Origin: CAKZKT01 sp034434235
GTDB taxonomy: Bacteria > Chloroflexota > Anaerolineae > CG2-30-64-16
Length of the DNA: 24,889 nucleotides
NCBI GenBank assembly: GCA_034434235.1
Contig: DAOTZV010000217.1
Location: forward strand, 1 to 24,889
Direction: 5' to 3'
The position numbers and the translations under genes were made by a program. Shown here in pieces: positions 15,054 through 21,306 of this stretch. The notes under the pieces are model-generated. The model saw nothing but the letters and a program-made list of their open reading frames with translations, was not told the origin of the DNA and searched no databases. Every line of letters starts with the position of its first letter. The first letter of the stretch is position 1.

Positions 15054-16113
15054 CCACCACCCCCCGGCTCACCAACAACTCCGCGTTCAAGATCGCGCCG
15101 CCGGCCGCGCCCCGGATCGTGTTGTGGCCGAGCACGATGAACTTGTAGTCGAAGATGGGATCGGGCCGGAGGCGGCCCACGCTCGTCGCCATGCCGGCGC
15201 CGGCCAGCCGATCAAGCCGGGGTTGCGGCCGGTCGTCGGCCGTGTGCAGGATGATGGCCGGATCGGGCGCGCTGGGGAGGCCCAGGCGTTGCGGCTCACC
15301 GCGATAGCCGGTGAGCGCGGCCGCCACCTCGGCAATGGTCGCGGAGCGCTTGAGCTTGACCGAAACCGCCTCCAGATGGCCGTTGCGTACCGCCACCCGA
15401 TTGGCCTGCGCGGAGACGACGAAATCGGCCGGGGCGATCGTCCCATCGGCCACGACGCCCAGCAGCTTCTGCGGCTCGGACTCGAGCTTGCCCTCCTCGC
15501 CGGGGATGAACGGGATCACGTTGTCCAGGATGTCGAGCGCCGACACGCCCGGATAGCCCGCGCCGGAAAGCGCCTGCATCGAGACGACGTTGACCGCCGC
15601 CAACCCGAACGCGTCGTGCAGCGGCTTGAGCGCGCAGACCAGATGGGTCGTCGTGCAGTTCGGATTGGTGACGATGAACCCGCGCCAACCCCGTGCCTTC
15701 TGCTGAACCGGGATGAGCGCGATGTGCTCCGGATTGACGTCGGGGATCAACAGCGGCACGTCGGGATCCATGCGGTGCGCCGAGGCGTTGGAGCACACCG
15801 CGAAGCCGGCCGCGGCCAGATCGGCCTCCACCTCGCCGGCCGCACTGCCCGGCAGCGCGGAGAAGAGCAGCCGCACGTCGGGGCCGATGGCGGCCGGCTC
15901 GGTCGGCACGAGCGTCATGTCTTCCACCGCCTTCGGCATGCCGCCGCGCAGCAGCCACTTCGCCGCGTCCGCATAGCGCTTGCCGACCGAGCGGTCGGAC
16001 GCGGTCAACACCGCGATCTCGAACCAGGGATGGTCGGCCAGCAACTGGACGAAGCGCTGGCCCACGGCGCCCGTTGCGCCCAAAATGCCCACGCGAATCT
16101 TCTGACGACTCAT
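15049..16113 (-). CDS. asd: aspartate-semialdehyde dehydrogenase
   Basis: The 354-residue enzyme makes L-aspartate 4-semialdehyde from aspartyl phosphate with NADPH, the branch point to lysine and to homoserine, threonine and methionine. The N-terminal GILGATGAVGQRF is the NADP-binding glycine-rich loop. TNPNCTTTHLV carries the catalytic Cys153. NRVAVRNGHLEAV carries His246, the likely general base. The spacing and the NCTTT signature fit the archaeal/fungal-type Asd branch (family knowledge). A good ribosome binding site AGGAAGGGAGAG precedes the ATG. It lies 30 bp after homoserine dehydrogenase in the same orientation, and its stop codon is embedded in a heptamer array. Confidence 0.94.
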   Translation of the reverse strand: MSRQKIRVGILGATGAVGQRFVQLLADHPWFEIAVLTASDRSVGKRYADAAKWLLRGGMPKAVEDMTLVPTEPAAIGPDVRLLFSALPGSAAGEVEADLAAAGFAVCSNASAHRMDPDVPLLIPDVNPEHIALIPVQQKARGWRGFIVTNPNCTTTHLVCALKPLHDAFGLAAVNVVSMQALSGAGYPGVSALDILDNVIPFIPGEEGKLESEPQKLLGVVADGTIAPADFVVSAQANRVAVRNGHLEAVSVKLKRSATIAEVAAALTGYRGEPQRLGLPSAPDPAIILHTADDRPQPRLDRLAGAGMATSVGRLRPDPIFDYKFIVLGHNTIRGAAGGAILNAELLVSRGVVA

Positions 16114-16143
16114 CTCTCCCTTCCTTCTGGTCTTCTCGAAAAA

Positions 16144-17244
16144 TCAACGCCGGCACGCGGCCAGGGCGACGATGTCGGCATGGACGCCGGCCGCGGCCGC
16201 ATCTACCCCCGCGCCGCGGCCCTGGAGCACGAGCGGCGTATCGGGATAGTAGCGCGTGTGAAATGCCACCAGGTTATCGTTGCCCTTGAGCTGGCCCAGG
16301 GCCGAATCGGCCGGCACCGCCTGCAAGCCAACGGTCGCCCGGCCGTCCTTGAGTTCCGCGATGTAGCGGAGCACCCTGCCCTCGACCGCCGCGCCGGCCA
16401 CCACGGCCGCGAAATGGGCGTCCAGCTCCGGCAGCCGCGCCAGCCATGCGGCGAGCGCGCCGCTCTTTTCGGGATGGAGCGGATCGAGGTACTCGACCGG
16501 CAACAGCCCGCGCACCTCCACGTCGCTCAGCTCCAGCCGCCAGCCCAGCGTGCGGGCGATGATGAGCGCCTTGCGCGCCACATCCATGCCGGCCAGATCA
16601 ATGCGCGGGTCCGGCTCGGTGTAGCCGCGGCGCATCGCCTCGTGGACGAGCGCCGAGAGCGGTTGGCCGGCCTGCAGGCCCGTGCAGATGAAGCCGAGCG
16701 TGCCGCTCAGCGCGCCCTGGACGAGGTGCACGCGATCGGCCGCGCGCATCAGGCCGAGCGCCGCCTCGATCACCGGCACGGCCGACCCCACGGTGGACTC
16801 GTAGCGGAAGCGACCGCTGCCGACCAACGCATCGAAGGTCGCCTGGGGGCCGACGAGGGGCACTTTATTGGCCGTGGCGACCGCGTAGCCCCGGCGCAAC
16901 GCCAGCTCCAACGCCGGCACGGTCGCGTCGGTGGCGGTCACATCCACGACGATGCAACCGTCCACGCCCGCCACGTCCACGATCGCGGCCGGATCTTCCT
17001 GATGATAGCCCGCCTCGGTGGCGGCCAGCGGCGTGCCGGCCGCCTTGGCCTCGACGAGCGAGCGCAGGGCTTCCGCCGGGATGCCGCGCTCGGCGACCAC
17101 CGCGCCGCCGCTGTCGCACCAGGCAACGATGGGAAACGCCAGGCCGTCGCGCCGGGCATGCAGCTCCGCGGCCTCGATCAACTGATGCACCAGAGCCCGG
17201 CCCACCTTGCCGGCGCCGAAGATGATGAGGGGGATGCGTTTCAT
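16144..17244 (-). CDS. hom: homoserine dehydrogenase
   Basis: The 366-residue enzyme reduces aspartate semialdehyde to homoserine. The N terminus MKRIPLIIFGAGKVGRALV has the Rossmann glycine motif GAGKVG. The catalytic domain shows TANKVPLVGPQ, YESTVGSAVPVIEA, GALSGTLGFICTGLQAG and GYTEPDPRIDLAGMDVARKALI, all typical. No C-terminal ACT domain is present, so feedback control may differ from long forms. ATG 17244 places the glycine motif as usual; an alternative ATG at 17265 overlaps the aspartokinase stop as ATGA and would add seven residues. The tight spacing with aspartokinase indicates translational coupling. Confidence 0.93.
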   Translation of the reverse strand: MKRIPLIIFGAGKVGRALVHQLIEAAELHARRDGLAFPIVAWCDSGGAVVAERGIPAEALRSLVEAKAAGTPLAATEAGYHQEDPAAIVDVAGVDGCIVVDVTATDATVPALELALRRGYAVATANKVPLVGPQATFDALVGSGRFRYESTVGSAVPVIEAALGLMRAADRVHLVQGALSGTLGFICTGLQAGQPLSALVHEAMRRGYTEPDPRIDLAGMDVARKALIIARTLGWRLELSDVEVRGLLPVEYLDPLHPEKSGALAAWLARLPELDAHFAAVVAGAAVEGRVLRYIAELKDGRATVGLQAVPADSALGQLKGNDNLVAFHTRYYPDTPLVLQGRGAGVDAAAAGVHADIVALAACRR

Positions 17245-17261
17245 GGGACCACCCTTGCGAA

Positions 17262-18686
17262 TCATGCGGAAACGGACGCCTGACTCTTGCCGGCCAGATC
17301 GAAGGCGCTGTGGATATGCCGCACCGCGACATCGGCATCCTGCGCGGCCAGCGCCAGCGAGATGTTGGCCTCGGACGAGCCCTGGGCAATGGCGATCACG
17401 TTGATCCGTTTCTCGCCCAGCGCGCCGAAGAGCCGCGCCGCGATGCCGGGGGTGCCCCGCATGCCTTCGCCGACGACCGCCACGATGACGATGTTCCGCT
17501 CGCTGGTCACGCCGTCTATCTCGCGATGGCGGATCTCGTGGGCGAACGCGGCTTCCAGCGCGGCCGCTACCCGCGCGGCGTCCCCTTCCGGGACGACGAA
17601 ACAGATGCTCTGTTCGGACGAAGCCTGCGAGATCATCAGGACGTTGGCGCCCTGGGCCGCCACGGCCGCGAAGGTACGCGCGGCGATGCCCGGCACGCCC
17701 ATCATGCCCCGGCCGGCCACCGTCACCAGCGCCAGCCCGCGGATCACGGTCAACGCCTTGACGACCCCGCCGTTCGCCGTCTTCGCCACGACCCGCGTGC
17801 CGGGGAAGGTGGGGTTGAAGGTGTTGAGCACGCGGATGGGGATGCCGCGATCTATGCACGGCAACATGGTCTTCGGATGAAGCACCTTGGCGCCGAAATA
17901 GGCCAGCTCCGCGGCCTCGGCATAGCTCAGCTCGGGGAGCGGCCGCGCCTCGGGCACGATGCGCGGATCGGCAGTCAGCACGCCGTCCACGTCGGTCCAG
18001 ATCTGCACCTCGTCGGCGTCGAGCGCCGCGGCCAGGATCGCGGCCGAATAGTCGGAGCCGCCGCGGCCGAGCACGGTGGGGATGCCCTCCGCGGTGGCCG
18101 CCACGAAGCCGGTCGTGACCGGGATGCGGCCCTGCGCCAACAGCGGCAAAAGGCGCTCGCGCGTCCGCATGCGCGTGGCATCCATGAGCGGATTGCCGGA
18201 GAGGTAGGTATTGTCGGTCACGATCAGCTCGCCGGCATCCACGAACTCGGCCGGCACGCCCCGGCCGCGCAGCGCCGCGGCCAACAGGGGCGCCATCAGC
18301 CGTTCGCCCAACCCGGAGATGACCGCCAACCCCCGATCGGTCAGCTCGCCCAGGATGGCCACCGCCATGCAGAGCCGCTCGAACTCGCGCACGCGCTCGT
18401 CGAGCTGGATCTGGAGCTCGTTGAGATCGTCCAGGTCGGCCACCAGCGCCTCGGCCGCGTCATGATGGCGGGCGATCAGCACCTGTCGCGCCTCGCGGTA
18501 GCGTTGCCGGTCGCCGGCAGCCGCGGCCTTCGCCGAGTCAATCAGGAGATCGGTCACCCCGCGCATGGCCGAAGTCACCACGACGGTTTGCGGGTCTTGC
18601 TTCACCTGGTCGGCCACGATCGCGATGGTCTGCGCAATGGCCTTCGCATCGCCTACCGATGTACCACCGAATTTCAGCACTCGCAT
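17262..18686 (-). CDS. aspartokinase with two ACT domains
   Basis: The 474-residue enzyme phosphorylates aspartate, the first step to Lys, Thr and Met. KFGGTSVG (residues 5-12) is the kinase signature. GFVAATAEGIPTVLGRGGSDYSA is the aspartate/nucleotide-binding region, followed by IWTDVDGVLTADPRIVP. Two C-terminal ACT domains follow (about 320-390 and 400-468; VAGRGMMGVPGIAARTF and VVGEGMRGTPGIAARLF), the site of allosteric control by amino acids. The length suits a monofunctional lysC/thrA-type kinase. GAGGTG lies a few bases before the ATG. It is the first gene after a T-box leader and promoter on the same strand, so it is expected to rise when the cognate tRNA, probably tRNA-Thr, is uncharged. 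Confidence 0.95.
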   Translation of the reverse strand: MRVLKFGGTSVGDAKAIAQTIAIVADQVKQDPQTVVVTSAMRGVTDLLIDSAKAAAAGDRQRYREARQVLIARHHDAAEALVADLDDLNELQIQLDERVREFERLCMAVAILGELTDRGLAVISGLGERLMAPLLAAALRGRGVPAEFVDAGELIVTDNTYLSGNPLMDATRMRTRERLLPLLAQGRIPVTTGFVAATAEGIPTVLGRGGSDYSAAILAAALDADEVQIWTDVDGVLTADPRIVPEARPLPELSYAEAAELAYFGAKVLHPKTMLPCIDRGIPIRVLNTFNPTFPGTRVVAKTANGGVVKALTVIRGLALVTVAGRGMMGVPGIAARTFAAVAAQGANVLMISQASSEQSICFVVPEGDAARVAAALEAAFAHEIRHREIDGVTSERNIVIVAVVGEGMRGTPGIAARLFGALGEKRINVIAIAQGSSEANISLALAAQDADVAVRHIHSAFDLAGKSQASVSA

Positions 18687-18712
18687 CGGATCACCTCATC
18701 GCACAGGATAAT

Positions 18713-18745
18713 AAAAAAAAGCCCCTCGCCATTGGGGCGAAGGGC
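18713..18745 (-). terminator. T-box-controlled intrinsic terminator
   Basis: Read on the minus strand, GCCCTTCGCC, loop CCAAT, and GGCGAGGGGC form a 10-bp stem with one G-U pair (18721-18745), followed by eight T residues (18713-18720). It lies between the T-box sequence and the aspartokinase start and is the switching element of the leader. Confidence 0.92.
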
Positions 18746-18966
18746 TCGCGGTTCCACCCAAGTTGACCGGCCGATCCTCCAGGCGCTCTGTCCTGGGCCG
18801 TTGGCCGATCATCTCTGAGCCGATAACGGGGCCGACCGGAGCGCCATACTCTGCGACATGATTTGAGGCGCTCGCTTCCGGGTGGTTTTCCGCGGGCTTC
18901 GGCGGAGCAGGCTCTCAGCCGGTGACCTGCATTTTCTGGCGCTTCTGCGCTCGCGTACTCGTCCCG

Positions 18967-18980
18967 GTCAACGCGTTGAC
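18967..18980. promoter_or_regulatory. 14-bp perfect palindrome at the start of the T-box transcript
   Basis: GTCAACGCGTTGAC is a perfect palindrome located about 14-27 bases after the predicted transcription start. It could be a repressor operator or a 5' stabilising hairpin. It is not part of the conserved T-box pattern that I can recognise. Confidence 0.45.
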
Positions 18981-18999
18981 GTGTATCAGGTTGGCTGGC

Positions 19000-19027
19000 A
19001 TTATACCCAAACCGGGCCATCTGTCAA
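19000..19027 (-). promoter_or_regulatory. consensus sigma70 promoter of the T-box/aspartokinase operon
   Basis: On the minus strand TTGACA (19022-19027) and TATAAT (19000-19005) match consensus at all twelve positions with a 16-bp spacer. Transcription should start near 18993, giving a leader of about 300 nt before the aspartokinase ATG. The promoter sits just downstream of the acetyltransferase stop codon. Confidence 0.9.
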
Positions 19028-19073
19028 ATATGCGTCACTCGAACAGCCCGACCGGCTGTGGCCTCTTCAGCAT

Positions 19074-20039
19074 TCAGGTCTTCACCAGGTTGACCCAATA
19101 ATCTATCACCTGGAAGCCGCGATGCCGGAACATGGCGTACGCCTCGGGGCTATCCTTCATGTGGACTTCGACCTCGACCGCCAGGTAGCCGCGATGGGCC
19201 ATCTCGACCAGGGCGCGGTCGAGCATGTAGGAGCCGAAGCGCAACCCGCGATAGCGGCGCTCGAGGCCGATCCAGGCAAGCGCGGCGGTCTGACCGTCGG
19301 GCAACGGATACCAGACGACGCTGCCCACGGCCCGGTCGCCGTCGGCCACCACGAGCCCCTGGTACTGGCGGCCGCCGTTGTGTCCCCAGCCGCGCAGATG
19401 ATAGAAGGGTTCATCGCCGATCCAGGGTTCCTTCTCGCTGATCATGGCCACGCGCAGGCCGCGCTCGACCAGGCCGGGATCGGCCGGCCGCTCGCGGCCA
19501 TGGAGGGTGGCGATCATGCTCACGTCGCCGGGGTGCGTGGGGTGATAGTTGCGCCGGGCCAACCAGTCCACCAGCTCCTTGTCGTTGAGCGCGCTCACCC
19601 CCATGCGCTCGGTCGAGCCATACCACGGCACCCACAGCTTTTCGATGATGCCGTAGAAGGGCGTCGTCTTGGCCGCGAAATAGACCGGACAATAGTACAG
19701 GTAGTTCTCGGCCGCGGTCAACAACTGCTGGCCGAGCCGCCGGCCGCGGTATTCCGGCGCCACCGCCAGCCAGGCAATGTGATGCCGCGGCTCTTGCATC
19801 TGCGACAACGGCACAGCCGGCGGCTTGATCGCGTGGACCCCCCCGACGACCTCCTGCCGTTCCGCGTCCCAGGCCAGGATCAACCCTTGCGGGTCGAAGG
19901 CCGGTTGTTCCAGGACGCGCTCCGCGAAGTCCGCCTCGGTGATCGCCGCCCAATGGCGATGCCCCGCCAGCACGCGGTTCAGGAACGCGACCAGCGCCGG
20001 GAGATGAGATGGCCGGAAAGCCGTCAGGACGATGCTCAA
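19074..20039 (-). CDS. tandem GNAT-fold acetyltransferase
   Basis: The 321-residue protein holds two GNAT domains, an arrangement also seen in mycothiol synthase. Domain 1 (about residues 5-150) has the acetyl-CoA loop VAPEYRGRRLGQQLL (about 93-107). Domain 2 (about 170-320) has GLERRYRGLRFGSYML (about 258-273). Both keep the R-G-x-R-x-G pyrophosphate-binding core, so both could bind acetyl-CoA. The start is TTG at 20039; no in-frame ATG lies near, and the ThiF-like stop codon is only a few bases upstream, so the two genes are probably translated from one message. The substrate is not visible. A partner role with the E1-like enzyme upstream is conceivable but untested. Confidence 0.8.
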   Translation of the reverse strand: MSIVLTAFRPSHLPALVAFLNRVLAGHRHWAAITEADFAERVLEQPAFDPQGLILAWDAERQEVVGGVHAIKPPAVPLSQMQEPRHHIAWLAVAPEYRGRRLGQQLLTAAENYLYYCPVYFAAKTTPFYGIIEKLWVPWYGSTERMGVSALNDKELVDWLARRNYHPTHPGDVSMIATLHGRERPADPGLVERGLRVAMISEKEPWIGDEPFYHLRGWGHNGGRQYQGLVVADGDRAVGSVVWYPLPDGQTAALAWIGLERRYRGLRFGSYMLDRALVEMAHRGYLAVEVEVHMKDSPEAYAMFRHRGFQVIDYWVNLVKT

Positions 20040-20042
20040 CGA

Positions 20043-21083
20043 TCACATCCCGATATAGCGCGCATAGAGCGTGGCCGCGACCGATTCGTCGTTCGTGCCC
20101 TTGATGATCGCCCGGCCGTCGGGAAAGACGGTGAACTGGAAGCCGTCTATCTCCGCGCGCAACAGATAGGGGTTGACCTGGATCGCGCCGACCTGCGCCT
20201 CGCGCAGGCGGTCGGCCAGGGCCGAAAGGTTGAGCGTCGGCGCGCCCACCACGCTGACCTGGACCGCGTCCCGGCCGCACAGGACCGTCAGTCGGGTGCC
20301 GGCCTCGGCGTTCAGAAACGCGAATTCGCGCTTGCCGCAGGTGGGGCAATCGGGCCGCGGGCCGCCGATCTCGAACTTGTCGAAGGTATCCTCCCACAGG
20401 TCCACATGGATCATGCCGCTGTTCAGAGCGCCGCGGCCCAGCAACAGCTTGAGCGCCTCGGCCACCGCAATCGAGCCCATCAGGCTCACGATCGGGCCGA
20501 TGATGCCGGCCGTATCGCAGGTGGGCACGGTGCCGGGCGCCGGCAGCTCGCCCATGACGCAACGCAAACACGGGGTCACCCCCGGCCGGATCGTCATGGT
20601 CATGCCGTAGGAGGCGATCACGCCGGTGTAGACCCACGGCTTGCCGAGCTTGACGCAGGCGTCGTTGATGAGATAGCGGGTGGCGAAGTTATCGGTGCCG
20701 TCCAGCACGACGTCGGCATCGGCGATGAAGCCGGCGATGTTGGTCGGATTGACGTCGGCCACGATCTCCTCGATCGCGATCGTGCTGTTGATGCGGCGCA
20801 ACTTGCGCGCCATCGCCACGGCCTTCGGGAGCATGGCGGCCACGTCCTCCTCGTCGTAGACGAGCTGGCGCTGGAGGTTGTTCAGCTCGAGGAAGTCGCG
20901 ATCCACCAGCCGCAGATGGCCGACGCCGGCGCGCGCCAGCCGGTCCGCGAGCACCGAGCCGGTGGCGCCCACGCCGATGATCGTCACCCGCGCCGCGAGC
21001 AGGCGGCGCTGGCCCTCTTCGCCGATGGGCGGGAAGATGATCTGTCTGGAGTAGCGGGCGAGATGGGTGTCCATGGCTACCAT
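20043..21083 (-). CDS. ThiF/MoeB/HesA-family adenylating enzyme (E1-like)
   Basis: The 346-residue protein would adenylate the C-terminal glycine of a ubiquitin-like sulfur carrier (ThiS or MoaD type). It shows the N-terminal RYSRQIIFPPIGEEGQ, the ATP-binding loop IIGVGATGS (35-43), the LVDRDFLELNNLQRQ block and DGTDNFATRYLIND. The zinc cysteines are Cys172/Cys175 (CLRC) and Cys246/Cys249 (CPTC). PTCDTAGIIGP has Cys189 in the position of the catalytic or sulfur-transfer cysteine. About 90 extra C-terminal residues form a small domain rather than a rhodanese. ATG 21083 gives MVAMDTH; ATG 21074 is equally possible, and neither has a clear ribosome binding site. No carrier protein gene is nearby, so thiamin, molybdopterin or another sulfur transfer cannot be distinguished. 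Confidence 0.88.
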   Translation of the reverse strand: MVAMDTHLARYSRQIIFPPIGEEGQRRLLAARVTIIGVGATGSVLADRLARAGVGHLRLVDRDFLELNNLQRQLVYDEEDVAAMLPKAVAMARKLRRINSTIAIEEIVADVNPTNIAGFIADADVVLDGTDNFATRYLINDACVKLGKPWVYTGVIASYGMTMTIRPGVTPCLRCVMGELPAPGTVPTCDTAGIIGPIVSLMGSIAVAEALKLLLGRGALNSGMIHVDLWEDTFDKFEIGGPRPDCPTCGKREFAFLNAEAGTRLTVLCGRDAVQVSVVGAPTLNLSALADRLREAQVGAIQVNPYLLRAEIDGFQFTVFPDGRAIIKGTNDESVAATLYARYIGM

Positions 21084-21092
21084 TGATCGGCC

Positions 21093-21118
21093 GTAGGGCG
21101 AAATTCATTTCGCCCTAC
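21093..21118. repeat. 26-bp inverted repeat, family GTAGG, copy 8
   Basis: Arm GTAGGGCGAAAT with a perfect complement. It uses the G-C version of arm position 6, as in copy 1. It lies ten bases upstream of the ThiF-like start at 21083. Confidence 0.85.
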
Positions 21119-21184
21119 GATAGTCGGATTGTTTTTTCTATTTTACCGCCGACCGCATTTTCGAGCAAACTATCCGGTCGCGGC

Positions 21185-21198
21185 ATGACCTGCGTCAT
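21185..21198. promoter_or_regulatory. ATGAC-N4-GTCAT palindrome, possible CRP/FNR-type operator
   Basis: ATGAC-CTGC-GTCAT has perfect 5-bp arms with a 4-bp spacer. This geometry matches FNR/NnrR-class sites (TTGAC-N4-GTCAA) with the outermost base changed. It lies in the AT-rich divergent region between the E1-like gene and the acetyl-CoA synthetase. The assignment is by pattern only. Confidence 0.35.
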
Positions 21199-21220
21199 TT
21201 ACCGGCGGCCCAATCAGGAT

Positions 21221-21300
21221 GATACTGTACTTGTACTTGTTCGATCAAACTCAGGAAGATGATACTGTACTTGTACTTGTTCGATCAAACTCAGGAAGAT
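21221..21300. repeat. perfect 40-bp tandem duplication upstream of the acetyl-CoA synthetase gene
   Basis: Positions 21221-21260 and 21261-21300 are identical over all 40 bases. Each unit holds GTACTTGTACTTG, an imperfect palindrome TTGTTCGATCAA and the ribosome-binding sequence AGGAAG. The second copy's AGGAAG lies eight bases before ATG 21307. Because 40 is not a multiple of three, the duplication places upstream ATGs in different frames. The identity suggests a recent event. Confidence 0.95.
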
Positions 21301-21306
21301 GGTGCT

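Larger units (their letters stand above)
18713..18993 (-). ncRNA. T-box riboswitch leader of the aspartokinase operon
   Basis: On the minus strand the T-box core TGGGTGGAACCGCGA (18746-18760) is nearly canonical. It is directly followed by an intrinsic terminator, as in transcriptional T-boxes. Upstream, GCAGG and CCTGC enclose a CACCGGCTGAGAG loop like the distal part of Stem I. Then comes GAAAACCACCCGGAAGC, where ACC at 18884-18886 followed by A is the best specifier codon, indicating tRNA-Thr. A further stem GAGCGCC/GGCGCTC lies between Stem I and the T-box. When tRNA-Thr is uncharged its NCCA end should pair with the T-box bulge and prevent termination. The specifier assignment is inferred from position and pattern; the T-box itself is clear. 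Confidence 0.9.

Noticed and set aside
15124..17283. 719-codon plus-strand open frame
   Set aside because: It is the GC-rich antisense shadow of asd and hom, whose products carry clear catalytic motifs; the antisense product has low-complexity Arg/His/Gln-rich sequence and no motif.
18882..21086. 734-codon plus-strand open frame
   Set aside because: Antisense to the acetyltransferase and E1-like genes and extends through the T-box leader; no recognisable domain.
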